Source of the DNA: Candidatus Pantoea haifensis
Lineage (GTDB): Bacteria; Pseudomonadota; Gammaproteobacteria; Enterobacterales; Enterobacteriaceae
Reading direction: 5' to 3'
DNA length: 64,000 nucleotides
NCBI GenBank assembly: GCA_018842655.1
Contig: JAGTWN010000010.1
Location: 1-64,000, forward strand
The position numbers and the translations under genes are program-made. Of this stretch, positions 48,416 to 57,654 are shown piece by piece. The number at the start of each line of letters is the position of its first letter. The first letter of the stretch is position 1. The notes below the pieces were generated by a model. It made no database searches. It saw nothing but the letters and a program-made list of their open reading frames with translations, and had not been told where the DNA came from.

Positions 48416-49597
48416 ATGCATAAAAAACACCTCCTGATATTGCTGTTCACCCTTTCTACCGCTAATGCGAGTGGACTTTATTTATATGAAATCGGAACCG
48501 ACGATATTGGCCTGGCCAGCGCCGGTCAGGCTGCGCGTGCACAGGATGCCTCAACACTGTTTACCAATCCGGCCGGCATGACGCTGCTGCCCGATAAGAT
48601 GCTGACAACGGGCGTACAGGCGCTGTATGGCGATGCACCTTATCACCTGGACAGGGATGCACGACTGAGCGGAAAAAGCCCGGGTAATGTCATTGGCTGG
48701 TTTCCCGGCGGCAGCGCCTTTTATACGCAGCGGCTCACGCCTGACATCAGCGCAGGCATCGGCTTTTACGGCAATTACGGGCTGGGCCTGCACTTCGGTG
48801 ACTGGGCGGGCGAAAATGTGCTTAAAGACAGCACGCTGCTGGGCGTCACGCTCATGCCCGCTCTCGCCTGGCGATATAATGACGCGCTCTCTCTGGGGGC
48901 CGGGGTCGGTATTAATTACGGCCTGCTGAAGATTAAACGCGCCCGGGGCGACGCGCTTTCCGATCGCGACTGGGCGCTGAATGCCAGAGTGGGTGCGCTG
49001 TGGCAGTTCAGTAAGCAGACCCGCGCCGGACTCACCTATACCAGCCGGACAAATTATAACTTTAACGTTAATCAGACCGTCCGGCCCGACCCGCTCAGCC
49101 ATTCCTCTTCTTATACGTTACCCATCAGCGCCAGCGTCAATGCACCGCAGCAACTCATGTTCAGTGTTTACCATCAGCTCAGCGATCGCTGGGCAATCAT
49201 GGGCGATGCCGGCTGGCAGGACTGGAGCGACTACAGCAACAGCGAAATCACCGTGGCGGGTAACCGCCTTGACAGCAACGACCGGCTGCGCGACACCTGG
49301 CACCTGGCGCTCGGCACGCAGTTCCGGCTGAATGCGGACTGGACGCTCAATACCGGCGTGGCGTTCGACAGCAGCTTTTACCGCAGCCAGAGCGATACCT
49401 CCTTAACCATGCCTTCCGGCGCTGCCTGGCGCTGGGGAGCGGGTGCCCGTTATCAACTCGATCCTGACAGCAGCGTGGGCATGGCATTCGAGTATGTTCA
49501 CATTGAATCCTCTTCCGTCTCGTCTCCTCTTTTCAAAGGAGGCTATGACAGCCCTGCGCTTTATTTCTTCGGCATGAGCTACAGCCGGACCTTCTGA
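48416..49597 (+). CDS. OmpP1/FadL/TodX-family outer membrane porin
   Basis: A 393-residue beta-barrel protein with a signal peptide (MHKKHLLILLFTLSTANASG). The FadL-like N-terminal hatch is seen in GLYLYEIGTDDIGLASAGQA followed by ARAQDASTLFTNPAGMTLLP, the NPA-type motif of the family. Alternating polar/hydrophobic strands follow and it ends in the C-terminal aromatic YSRTF. The family carries hydrophobic compounds across the outer membrane. Located 106 bases before the sulfatase gene on the same strand, it may import the sulfated substrate or export its product. The frame is intact and GC content is higher than the surroundings. Confidence 0.88.
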   Translation: MHKKHLLILLFTLSTANASGLYLYEIGTDDIGLASAGQAARAQDASTLFTNPAGMTLLPDKMLTTGVQALYGDAPYHLDRDARLSGKSPGNVIGWFPGGSAFYTQRLTPDISAGIGFYGNYGLGLHFGDWAGENVLKDSTLLGVTLMPALAWRYNDALSLGAGVGINYGLLKIKRARGDALSDRDWALNARVGALWQFSKQTRAGLTYTSRTNYNFNVNQTVRPDPLSHSSSYTLPISASVNAPQQLMFSVYHQLSDRWAIMGDAGWQDWSDYSNSEITVAGNRLDSNDRLRDTWHLALGTQFRLNADWTLNTGVAFDSSFYRSQSDTSLTMPSGAAWRWGAGARYQLDPDSSVGMAFEYVHIESSSVSSPLFKGGYDSPALYFFGMSYSRTF

Positions 49598-49703
49598 CCT
49601 GACTGAAAAAGGAGACATCGCCGCAGCATTTATTAATGAATTTAACGGGGCGGATAAGCCACACGCCAGCCCCCACAGGAGTCCACTCAAACGGAGCACA
49701 AAA

Positions 49704-51284
49704 ATGTCACACATGCCTTTTTGCAAAACGCTGCTCGCCACAGTGCTGTCTGCCGCCTGCTGCGTCACCAGCGTACACGCAGCACCCGCTACCACCCCAA
49801 AAGCACCGGAGCAGAACAACAGCAAACCCAACATTGTGGTGATCTTCGGCGATGATATCGGTTACTGGAATCTCAGCACCTACAATCAGGGGATGATGGG
49901 TTATAAAACCCCGAATATCGACAGCATCGCCGCTGAAGGGGCCAAATTCACCTCCTATTACGCCGAACAGAGCTCCACCGCCGGGCGCTCAGCTTTTATC
50001 ACCGGTCAGATGCCGTTCCGTACCGGTCTGAGTAAAGTCGGTATGCCTGGCGCACCGCAGGGTATTCAGAAAAAAGATCCTACTCTTGCCAGCATCCTTA
50101 AGCAGCTGGGCTATGCCACCGGGCAGTTTGGTAAAAATCACCTCGGCGATCGCGATGAGTTTCTGCCTACCGCACACGGGTTTGATGAGTTTATGGGCAA
50201 CCTCTATCACCTTAATGCCGAAGAGGAGCCGGAAAATTCTGACTACCCTGCAGATCCGGCTTTCCGCAAACAGTTTGGCCCGCGCGGCGTACTGAAATCC
50301 ACGGCCGACGGCAAAACGGAGGATACCGGACCGCTTAACATCAGGCGCATGAGTACGGTGGATGAAGAGACGCTGGCGGCAAATAACGATTTCATGGCGC
50401 GTCAGGTTAAAGCCGGCAAGCCTTTCTTTACCTGGTATAACACCACGCGCATGCACAACAAAACCCATCTTAAGCCAGGAAGTGTCGGGGTTACCGGACT
50501 GGGTGATTACGCCGACGGCATGGTTGAGCATGACAAAATTGTGGGTGATGTGCTGAAGAAGATCAAAGACCTCGGCATTGAAGACAATACAATCGTGCTT
50601 TACACCACCGATAACGGCCCAATGACGGCCACCTGGCCTGACGCCGCTGTGACGCTGTTCCGCGGTGAAAAGAATACCGGCTGGGAGGGCGGTTTCCGCG
50701 TACCGGCGATGATCAAATGGCCGGGACACATCAAACCCGGAACCCTGATTAACGATATTTTTGCCAGCAACGACTGGTTCCCGACGCTGGTTGCCGCAGC
50801 AGGAGTGCCCGACATCAAACAGCAGCTGCTGAAAGGCTACAAAACCAGCGCCATGACCTACAGGGTGCATCTGGATGGTTATAACCAGCTCGGCTTCCTT
50901 ACCGGTAAAACCCAGGAGAACCCGCGCAAAGAGTTTTTCTACTGGAGCGATGACGGCGATCTGCTGGCGATGCGCTACGGCCGCTGGAAGGCGCACTTTA
51001 TGATTCAGGAACACTCGGGCATTGATGTCTGGCGTTATCCTTTTACCAAACTCCGTGTGCCACTGATTTTTGATCTTAAAATTGATCCGCTGGAAAAAGG
51101 CGATACCGGAATGGATTACAACATGTGGGCGTATGAGCGTTCATATCTGCTGGCCGGCGCGCAAAAATATGCAGCGGAAATGACGGAGAGTTTTAAAGCA
51201 TTCCCGCCACGCCAGAAACCCGGCTCCTTTACCGTATCAGATGTTCAGGCACTAATCAGCGAAGGAAGCCCGGCCACTAACTGA
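49704..51284 (+). CDS. Ser-type arylsulfatase
   Basis: A 526-residue periplasmic sulfatase with a signal peptide (CKTLLATVLSAACCVTSVHA). Metal ligands are in NIVVIFGDDIGYW. The formylglycine motif is SSTAGRSAFITGQ, in which Ser91 (S-x-A-x-R) is the residue oxidised to formylglycine. TTDNGPMTATWPDA and WEGGFRVPAMIKWPGHIKPG complete the active site pattern. It hydrolyses sulfate esters; the exact substrate is unknown. Its Ser-type site needs an anaerobic-type maturase, which is encoded directly downstream. The frame is intact. Confidence 0.94.
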   Translation: MSHMPFCKTLLATVLSAACCVTSVHAAPATTPKAPEQNNSKPNIVVIFGDDIGYWNLSTYNQGMMGYKTPNIDSIAAEGAKFTSYYAEQSSTAGRSAFITGQMPFRTGLSKVGMPGAPQGIQKKDPTLASILKQLGYATGQFGKNHLGDRDEFLPTAHGFDEFMGNLYHLNAEEEPENSDYPADPAFRKQFGPRGVLKSTADGKTEDTGPLNIRRMSTVDEETLAANNDFMARQVKAGKPFFTWYNTTRMHNKTHLKPGSVGVTGLGDYADGMVEHDKIVGDVLKKIKDLGIEDNTIVLYTTDNGPMTATWPDAAVTLFRGEKNTGWEGGFRVPAMIKWPGHIKPGTLINDIFASNDWFPTLVAAAGVPDIKQQLLKGYKTSAMTYRVHLDGYNQLGFLTGKTQENPRKEFFYWSDDGDLLAMRYGRWKAHFMIQEHSGIDVWRYPFTKLRVPLIFDLKIDPLEKGDTGMDYNMWAYERSYLLAGAQKYAAEMTESFKAFPPRQKPGSFTVSDVQALISEGSPATN

Positions 51285-51338
51285 TATGTTCACCACCCGA
51301 CCGGGTGAAATCCCTCACCCGGTATTCAGGAGACGTTC

Positions 51339-52631
51339 ATGAAGTACAGCACCACGCTGCCGGTTAAGCCGCTGCCCACGGCTGAAAAATACAGCGGCAA
51401 AGGCCCTGCCTATCAGCGCCGCTTTCACGTCATGGCGAAGCCCACCGGGTCGCGCTGCAACATCGACTGTCAGTACTGTTTTTACCTGCACAAAGAGCAG
51501 CTGTTACAGCAGGACCGCCATAGCGTTATGAGCGATGAGGTGCTGGAAGCCTTTATCCGGCAGTACATCCACAGTCAGGACGGCGACCGGGTAGTGTTCT
51601 CCTGGCAGGGCGGCGAGCCGACGCTGGCGGGCCTGGCGTACTTCGAAAAAATTGTGGCGTTGCAAAAGCGATACCAGAAGCCCGGACAGCGCATCGAAAA
51701 TGACCTGCAGACCAACGGCATCTTGATCAATGACCGCTGGGCGCGCTTTTTGCGCCAGCACAATTTTCTGGTTGGCATATCCGTTGACGGCCCGGCTGAG
51801 CTGCATGACCGTTACCGCGTCACGCGCGGCGGCAAGCCCACCTCGGAGAAGGTGATAGCGGGCGTTGCGGCGCTGAAGCGCCATCAGGTGCCCTTTAACG
51901 CGCTGGTCACCATCAACCGCACTAACGCCCGCTTTCCGCTGGAGGTTTACCGTTTCCTGACGCAGGCATTAGGCGCCACCTACATTCAGTTCAACCCCTG
52001 CGTGGAGCCAGTGGATTTTAAACAGACCGCGCCGCAGTTCTGGCGTGACGACAGCATACCGGTCACCGGCTCCCGCCGCGCAAAACCCGGCCACATCGAT
52101 TCCGTGGTCACCGACTGGTCAGTCGATCCCGACGACTGGGGCCACTTCCTGATTGCGGTGTTTGAAGAGTGGGTCAACCACGATCTCGGGCGCGTGCAGG
52201 TTAACCTGTTTGAAACCGCCGTCGCCCAGACGATGGGAATGCCCGCGCAGATTTGCATCACCTCTGAATTCTGCGGCAAAGGCCTGGCGATAGAGAAAAA
52301 CGGCGACATTTTTTCCTGCGATCACTACGTTTATCCCGAATATCAGCTGGGCAACGTTCAGACCACCCCGCTGGCGCATATGGCATTTTCAGAGCGGCAA
52401 AAGGCCTTTGGTCTCGGCAAGCGCGACACCCTGCCGGGGGCCTGTAAACGCTGCCCTTACCTGACGCTCTGTTACGGCGAATGCCCGAAAAGCCGCATCG
52501 TGCGCAGCGAAGCGGGCGAGCCGGGCCTGAACTACCTCTGCCCCGGCATCAAAACCTTTTTCAACTATGCCCGGCCAATCCTGGCCGGTATCGCCACGCT
52601 ACTTACACGCCAGCCAGTTAAGCCCGAATAA
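51339..52631 (+). CDS. Anaerobic sulfatase-maturating enzyme (radical SAM/SPASM, AtsB-like)
   Basis: A 430-residue enzyme. The radical SAM cluster motif is CNIDCQYC (Cys40, Cys44, Cys47) in PTGSRCNIDCQYCFYLHKEQ, followed by FSWQGGEPTLAGLAYFEKIV. The C-terminal SPASM domain has CDHYVYPEYQLGNV and CKRCPYLTLCYGECPKSRIV. It oxidises the active-site Ser or Cys of sulfatases to formylglycine using SAM. It lies 54 bases after the sulfatase gene, whose Ser-type motif fits. The frame is intact. Confidence 0.95.
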   Translation: MKYSTTLPVKPLPTAEKYSGKGPAYQRRFHVMAKPTGSRCNIDCQYCFYLHKEQLLQQDRHSVMSDEVLEAFIRQYIHSQDGDRVVFSWQGGEPTLAGLAYFEKIVALQKRYQKPGQRIENDLQTNGILINDRWARFLRQHNFLVGISVDGPAELHDRYRVTRGGKPTSEKVIAGVAALKRHQVPFNALVTINRTNARFPLEVYRFLTQALGATYIQFNPCVEPVDFKQTAPQFWRDDSIPVTGSRRAKPGHIDSVVTDWSVDPDDWGHFLIAVFEEWVNHDLGRVQVNLFETAVAQTMGMPAQICITSEFCGKGLAIEKNGDIFSCDHYVYPEYQLGNVQTTPLAHMAFSERQKAFGLGKRDTLPGACKRCPYLTLCYGECPKSRIVRSEAGEPGLNYLCPGIKTFFNYARPILAGIATLLTRQPVKPE

Positions 52632-52775
52632 CAGAAGAAACAGCGGGCGCAGAAAGTCCTCTGTCTGTTTATGCGGGGCTGTCTGGGCCGCTATTTCTCA
52701 ACAGGGACAACGATATGTAGAGGCTGCAGTTCAGAGCAATATCCTGAAGCAGCACTTTCGGCCTGCTGATTTTAC

Positions 52776-53195
52776 TTAATGTGTAGCTTTAATCACAAAG
52801 GTCACTACGCCGAATATCTCAAGTCCTTCTTCACTGCGGATGTTAATAGGTGAATAAGCACTGTTCATTGGAATGAGCTGAATAAAGGGGCGTAACTGGA
52901 GTCGTTTTACAGTAAATTCACCATCCACCGCGGCGACGACAATATTGCCGTGTTCAGCCTTTAACGCGCTGTCTACCACCAGCATATCGCCATCACTGAT
53001 CCCGGCGTCAATCATCGAGTCGCCACTTACCCGGACAAAATAGGTCGCGCTTGGGCGATGTACCAGTAATTCATTGAGATCGAGCCGCTGCTCTACATAA
53101 TCCTGGGCCGGTGATGGAAAGCCGCAGGACACACGCTCAATATAAAGTGGCAACTGCATAACGGCACGGATTTCCGCAGGTTTGATGAACTCCAT
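52776..53195 (-). CDS. umuD: DNA polymerase V accessory protein UmuD
   Basis: A 139-residue LexA-like self-cleaving protein. The cleavage site is Cys24-Gly25 in [15 protein letters not shown]; the catalytic Ser is in [20 protein letters not shown] and the Lys in [11 protein letters not shown]. RecA filaments trigger its cleavage to UmuD', which activates UmuC. Length and motifs match E. coli UmuD (139). A LexA box lies 26 bases upstream. In E. coli umuC follows at once; here a sulfatase maturase lies downstream, convergent, and umuC is at 44952-46212. Confidence 0.94.
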   Translation of the reverse strand: MEFIKPAEIRAVMQLPLYIERVSCGFPSPAQDYVEQRLDLNELLVHRPSATYFVRVSGDSMIDAGISDGDMLVVDSALKAEHGNIVVAAVDGEFTVKRLQLRPFIQLIPMNSAYSPINIRSEEGLEIFGVVTFVIKATH

Positions 53196-53220
53196 AAAAT
53201 TTTCCCCTCAAATCAAATAA

Positions 53221-53236
53221 CTGTATATATTTACAG
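53221..53236. promoter_or_regulatory. LexA box of umuD
   Basis: CTGTATATATTTACAG, CTGT-N8-ACAG, 26 bases upstream of the umuD ATG. Confidence 0.93.
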
Positions 53237-53665
53237 TAATAGGGAACAATGGAATCAATCAAGTTAAGGATGGGGCTTTTTTGTAAAGGGATTGATGGAA
53301 AAAGGAATTTAATTTTTGGCTCCGACCAGTGGATAAGAGAACATGATTATTTACGCAGCAATATGCCTGAATTTTCAGCAAAAAATATCGCGTTCTGCCA
53401 ACAGACCTGAGCCAGTTTATGGGGCTGATAAGACGTTAGCTGTCACGTTAAAGTGGGGCTGAAGACATAAAAGCAAGGCATGAATGCTGTGGCGGTGCAT
53501 CATCTGCCAGCCGATCTTAAACGCGCTTGTTTGGTCAGGGCATACACGCTGCTTCTCTGCCAGATAGCGGCCTGATGCTGCTGTCGTGGTTTTTACCAGA
53601 AGCGCCGCTGAGAACCTCGCTTCACCCTGCTTCGGCGTAGCCAGTGATGCGTTTTATCGGGCAAG
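53237..53665. other. Intergenic region, nothing recognised
   Basis: About 430 bases between umuD and the convergent-ending EamA gene. Frames here overlap the transporter in the wrong sense or lack starts. I see no gene, repeat or RNA. Confidence 0.4.
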
Positions 53666-54526
53666 TCAACGCCTTTCAGTACGCTGTCGATCTGCCCGGA
53701 TAACCAGCGCGATACCCACAAGAATAGTCACTGTTGCCAGCAACATACGGCTGTCCGGACTCTCTCCGATGAGTATTACGCCGCCCGCCAGCGCAATACA
53801 GGGCACAAGGAGTTGCAGCGTGCTGGCCGTTGCGGCAGAAAAGTACGGCAGCAAGGCGTACCACAGAACGTAAGCCGCACCTGATGTTAATCCACCCGAC
53901 AATAGCGCCAGCAAAATGCCGGTTGCATCTGCCTCAATGGAATGGCGCATCAGTAAAGCAATGATCAGTACCACCGGTACGCAAAGAATAAAATTACCCG
54001 CCGTGGCGGCGCTGGGATCGTGAGCCTGCCTGCCACGTAGTGAGTAAGCGGCCCAGGCCAGTCCAGAGAGTATCATCAGCAGAGCGGGAAGCAGTGGCGG
54101 GCTTTTCGCCCCCGGCAGCAGAAGCAGGCAAAACCCTGCCAGCGCCGTTAACATGCCCGCCGCTTTGCGCATTGTCATGCGTTCACCGCGCCATTGTCCC
54201 CAAACGGTCATTGCGATCTGAACCGAGCCAAACAGCAACAGCGCGCCAGTTGCTGCTTCCATAAAAACGTAGGCGGCTGAAAACGCAAAGACATACACCA
54301 TCAAACAACCGGCGCTGATGCTGTTCCATTCAATATTGCGAACACCGCGTTTAACCTGCATATAGATCAAAAGAACCAGCGCACCACTGATTAATCGCAG
54401 GCTACTGAATGAGATGGGATCGATATGCAGATCCTTGAGCGCCATGCGACACAGCAGTGAATTAGCGGCAAAAGCGGAGAGCGTCACGATAGCTAACAGC
54501 AATATTTTCAAACCCATTCCTTTCAT
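53666..54526 (-). CDS. EamA-family (DMT) transporter
   Basis: About 286 residues with ten membrane helices in two EamA repeats: FAANSLLCRMALKDLHIDPI with the typical first-repeat Arg/Asp pattern, and LLMILSGLAWAAYSLRGRQA beginning the second. GAAYVLWYALLPYFSAATAS and ALAGGVILIGES are typical. Family members export metabolites or amino acids. ATG 54526 (AGGTGGGCAA ahead) starts at the first helix; the frame stays open upstream to 54676 without fitting the family. It is divergent from a small AriR-like gene. The frame is intact. Confidence 0.88.
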   Translation of the reverse strand: MKGMGLKILLLAIVTLSAFAANSLLCRMALKDLHIDPISFSSLRLISGALVLLIYMQVKRGVRNIEWNSISAGCLMVYVFAFSAAYVFMEAATGALLLFGSVQIAMTVWGQWRGERMTMRKAAGMLTALAGFCLLLLPGAKSPPLLPALLMILSGLAWAAYSLRGRQAHDPSAATAGNFILCVPVVLIIALLMRHSIEADATGILLALLSGGLTSGAAYVLWYALLPYFSAATASTLQLLVPCIALAGGVILIGESPDSRMLLATVTILVGIALVIRADRQRTERR

Positions 54527-54602
54527 TTGCCCACCTGCCCCGTTTTTGTTTTTCGCCTGCCCGGTTGTTAAGCTGTAAATACATACACCTGTTGGGGATT
54601 GT

Positions 54603-54806
54603 ATGAATAACGATGAAGACAATATTTCTGTAGATATACGCGCCATCGTCGGCGCAGCGGTTTCCGAACGCCTCAAAACGGGCCAGCCTGTCTATTTTCA
54701 TGAGATCACCGAGGCGCTTTTCCGGATGGGAGAAGAGAGCCGGGATTCAAAAATAAAGGAAAGTTGCAAACAGGCTATCCGTTTTCTTGCTGGTAAAATG
54801 CACTGA
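54603..54806 (+). CDS. Small AriR/YmgB-like connector-type protein
   Basis: A 67-residue protein: MNNDEDNISVDIRAIVGAAV, then SERLKTGQPVYFHEITEALF and SKIKESCKQAIRFLAGKMH. The length, helical layout and pattern of a two-helix arm plus a final helix resemble the YmgA/AriR biofilm-connector family, of which three members lie 0.5-1.5 kb away. ATG 54603 follows GGGGATT. Family membership is likely but not certain. Confidence 0.6.
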   Translation: MNNDEDNISVDIRAIVGAAVSERLKTGQPVYFHEITEALFRMGEESRDSKIKESCKQAIRFLAGKMH

Positions 54807-54930
54807 TTCTGGCAAGACGTGCTTAAGACAATGCCGGAAATTAATCAATAATACCTCTGGCGGCGCGCCTGAGGCGATTATCTGCCAGGCTGTTTCAGGT
54901 ATCAACGTTCAGGCAAAAGGGGAAATAAAC

Positions 54931-55080
54931 GTGAAGTTATCTATAACGTTAGCGATACTTGCGGCGCTGTCCTGTTCAGTCATGGCATCACAAGGTGGAT
55001 TTGAAACAGTACACAAACAGGACAAGGCGCAACGTTCTGTAACATCCCAGGGCACTGAACCGGTCCGCAGTTTAAAATGA
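54931..55080 (+). CDS. Small secreted or periplasmic protein, 49 residues
   Basis: GTG 54931 after AAAGGGGAAATAAAC begins a product with a clear signal peptide (KLSITLAILAALSCSVMA, cleavage before SQGG) and a short polar mature part (FETVHKQDKAQRSVTSQGTE). No family is recognised. The signal peptide and ribosome binding site support a real gene. Confidence 0.55.
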   Translation: MKLSITLAILAALSCSVMASQGGFETVHKQDKAQRSVTSQGTEPVRSLK

Positions 55081-55142
55081 ACAGAGGCTTTAGCGTGCGC
55101 ACCCTGCGTTATTGAATCATCCAGTAACGCAGGGAAACGTTA

Positions 55143-55397
55143 TCAGACACCGGCGTCGTCAGGCGTACGGCCAACCACGATTTCCAGTGTTTTACGCAAC
55201 ATATCCTGTTTCAGGATATCAGAGGTCGTTTCCAGCTCTGCGATAAGATACAGGATAATCGCTTTGTTAGTGACATGACCCTGGTCGGCCACGATATTTT
55301 TAATTACGGCGCCGAGCAATTCACTTTCTGACGCAAGTGCGTCGCCAGCATTGCGAAAATAGTCAATGATTGCTGAATTTGAAGTGCTTTGTTGCAT
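55143..55397 (-). CDS. ariR: Two-component connector protein AriR/YmgB
   Basis: An 84-residue protein closely following E. coli AriR: IIDYFRNAGDALASESELLG, HVTNKAIILYLIAELETTSD and ILKQDMLRKTLEIVVGRTPD. AriR affects biofilm formation and acid resistance and acts with the Rcs phosphorelay. It is the last of three minus-strand genes in the order ycgZ, ymgA, ariR, the same as in E. coli, where the operon is repressed by BluR and freed by BluF. The frame is intact. Confidence 0.92.
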   Translation of the reverse strand: MQQSTSNSAIIDYFRNAGDALASESELLGAVIKNIVADQGHVTNKAIILYLIAELETTSDILKQDMLRKTLEIVVGRTPDDAGV

Positions 55398-55483
55398 GGT
55401 CTTATTTCTCTGAAGAAAATTGAGCTAACGTGTTCTGGTGTAAACAGAAAGGAGTGTAGACCATGTTTGCCTTGTGCCTGGAA

Positions 55484-55849
55484 TTATAAGCAAACATTTA
55501 TTTGCTTCTTCTTATCACGTCTTATCTTTCTGGTTTTTGCACTATTCACTGGCATGTTTAGTGTTTTTCGACCCTGCCGGGGACCTTCGCTGTTAAACCG
55601 ATGCGTGACATTATTCCGATCGGGTAAATCAAGTTTGCTTCGGTTGCTCGCAGCCGCCATGCCTTTACGCACTTCTGTTATCGCGCTTTTAATGGTACGC
55701 CGTATTTTGGCGTCTTCTGCAGCCGCCACCATCGTTTCAAGCTGTTCAATTAACGCCGTGCTCGAAACAGGTTTTTCTGATTTTAGTAATATTAATACGG
55801 CTTCGCCGATCATTACGTCCGTCAGCTTTTCATCATCACTTCTGTACAT
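55484..55849 (-). CDS. ymgA: YmgA-like connector protein
   Basis: About 121 residues from ATG 55849: MYRSDDEKLTDVMIGEAVLI, then LLKSEKPVSSTALIEQLETM and IRRTIKSAITEVRKG, an AriR-family helical core. The C-terminal tail is long, basic and disordered (RRDKKKQINVCL). E. coli YmgA has 90 residues and the same place between ycgZ and ariR. The frame stays open upstream to 55924 but those residues do not fit the family. Confidence 0.82.
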   Translation of the reverse strand: MYRSDDEKLTDVMIGEAVLILLKSEKPVSSTALIEQLETMVAAAEDAKIRRTIKSAITEVRKGMAAASNRSKLDLPDRNNVTHRFNSEGPRQGRKTLNMPVNSAKTRKIRRDKKKQINVCL

Positions 55850-56034
55850 ACTGGCTTCTCTGATTACGATTTTATGACCGTTTTTCGGGCCTGAATAAGA
55901 AAACAGGTACCATGCGCCTGACACCTGTGAATCTTAAGGAGTTAAACGGCCCGCGGTCTTCCGGATAAAGTCCGATCAGAAATTTACTCAAAACAAGCTA
56001 AACCGGCTCAGGCCTGGGCTTAACTTTAGGATCT

Positions 56035-56280
56035 TTAACCTTCCCGTCCAAATAGCAGGCTAATAAGTTCCTGATAATGGCTCTCTTCCTTAACGCAGGT
56101 TGCACGTTCAAGACGATACAGCAGCTTGCTGCATATCGCTTTACGGCTAAGATTGTTGCCTGCGTGAAGAATTTCGACGACTATTTGTCCCAGCGTTTCC
56201 TGCTGCGAAGGTTCGCTGGCCTGATTAAAGTAACGGGAAATGTCGCTGATAGTGTCAGATGAATGTCCGTTCTGGCGCAT
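56035..56280 (-). CDS. ycgZ: BluF/BluR-regulon small protein YcgZ
   Basis: An 81-residue protein from ATG 56280, preceded by GAGGATTTTTAAT: DTISDISRYFNQASEPSQQE, then TLGQIVVEILHAGNNLSRKA and ICSKLLYRLERA, closely following E. coli YcgZ. It is the first gene of the ycgZ-ymgA-ariR operon, which in E. coli responds to blue light and cold and feeds the Rcs pathway. The in-frame ATG-like codon at 56295 is actually part of the ribosome binding site and is rejected. Confidence 0.92.
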   Translation of the reverse strand: MRQNGHSSDTISDISRYFNQASEPSQQETLGQIVVEILHAGNNLSRKAICSKLLYRLERATCVKEESHYQELISLLFGREG

Positions 56281-56578
56281 ATTAAAAATCCTCAAGTGGT
56301 TAAAGATGTATCTTAGCTTTTGAGCAGAAGTTATACATGTTTAAAAAACTTGTACAGGATTTTGGTTTTTTGCTAAAAATATTTTTGTGCAAAAAGTGCT
56401 AATTATTACTAAACAGTAAGTTAAAAATTTATTCACCTTAGATGGGGCGCTTTTCAGCCTGAAACATCCGTCAGTATCCGCACCGTTCGATTACCGTGTC
56501 AGCCAACACATTTCCGGCATCCGGAAAATAATAAACAGCGTTTGCCAGTAAGATTGCCCGAAACAGACAATAAATTCG

Positions 56579-57556
56579 TTACGCGCTTTCGCGGACAATC
56601 AGATGCCAGTCCATCATCACGCGTTTTGCCGGAGATTGCGGGTTAACAATCTTTTGCAGAAGTAGCTCAAACGCTTTGCGCCCTATATCCCGTGAAGGTT
56701 GAGCAATGGTGGTTAACGGCGGTGAAACCATCTCAGCTAATTCTGTGCCATCAAAACCCGCCACAGCAATATCCTGCGGTATGCGCAAGCCAGCCTGTTC
56801 AATGGCCGACATCGCGCCCGCAGCCAGCGTATCTGACACCGCAAACACGGCATCGGGTTGCTCTGCCGCCAGTAGCGTTTCCATCGCGCGTTTACCGGCG
56901 CTGAAACTCAGTTCGCTGGCATAGGCAATGGCTTGCCAGTGCAAATGGTGGCGTTCCAGCTCGTGCTGATAGCCCTGTAAACGCAGCTGGGCATATTTAT
57001 AACTGAGGTCGTGGTTAATCAGCGCGATGCGCTTGCGGGTATTGCCGATGAGGTGGCGCACCATCTGTTGCGAAGCCTCAATGTCACTGATCCCAACACA
57101 GGAAATGTCACCTGCATCAGCATATTCCGCACACTGAACCCAGGGCGTCGCACCAATCAGATGCGCTAATTCCGGCAGTTTGCTGAAGGCATCCATGGTG
57201 ATAATGCCATCGACAATTTTACCTGCCAGCAATTGCAGGCTGGAGCGTGAGCGTTCAATATCAGAGCCAGAATTACACAGTAAAATGCGGTAGCCATTTC
57301 GTTCAGCCTGCGCCTCTATGCCTTTTACCACTTCAGCACAAAATGGATTGGAAATGTCCGATACCATCACCAAAATCATTGAGCTACGTGCGGTACGCAA
57401 CTGGCGCGCTAACAGATTAGGTTGGTAGTTACTCTCTTTAATAGCCTGCAAAACCCTGGCACGGTTTGCTTCCTTCACGGTATCGCTGTTATTGAGCACC
57501 CGGGAAACCGTGGCTACCGAGACCCCCGCCAGTTGGGCAATTTTTTGAATCGACAT
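56579..57556 (-). CDS. LacI-family regulator of the adjacent sugar cluster
   Basis: A 325-residue repressor. The helix-turn-helix and hinge read MSIQKIAQLAGVSVATVSRV, LNNSDTVKEANRARVLQAIK and ESNYQPNLLARQLRTARS. The periplasmic-binding-protein-like sensor follows (LVMVSDISNPFCAEVVKGIE, AVAGFDGTELAEMVSPPLTT). It lies 98 bases downstream of the dehydrogenase gene on the same strand. Two GTAATCGATTAC palindromes in front of the transporter gene are its likely operators. The inducer is probably a sugar or inositol-like compound. The frame is intact. Confidence 0.92.
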   Translation of the reverse strand: MSIQKIAQLAGVSVATVSRVLNNSDTVKEANRARVLQAIKESNYQPNLLARQLRTARSSMILVMVSDISNPFCAEVVKGIEAQAERNGYRILLCNSGSDIERSRSSLQLLAGKIVDGIITMDAFSKLPELAHLIGATPWVQCAEYADAGDISCVGISDIEASQQMVRHLIGNTRKRIALINHDLSYKYAQLRLQGYQHELERHHLHWQAIAYASELSFSAGKRAMETLLAAEQPDAVFAVSDTLAAGAMSAIEQAGLRIPQDIAVAGFDGTELAEMVSPPLTTIAQPSRDIGRKAFELLLQKIVNPQSPAKRVMMDWHLIVRESA

Positions 57557-57654
57557 GAAGCATCATTTCCCGCAATGAAACTGATGGCATGCAGGCTATC
57601 ATAAAATCCCGATAAGCAATAAGTTAGCCCGGCTCAGCCCACGTAACATAGCGA

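Noticed and set aside
48551-49102. 183-residue antisense frame in the porin gene
   Set aside because: A shadow in GC-rich coding DNA; codon structure belongs to the plus strand.
49989-51014. 341-residue antisense frame in the sulfatase gene
   Set aside because: Long only because of GC-rich third positions on the sense strand; the sulfatase frame has all catalytic motifs.
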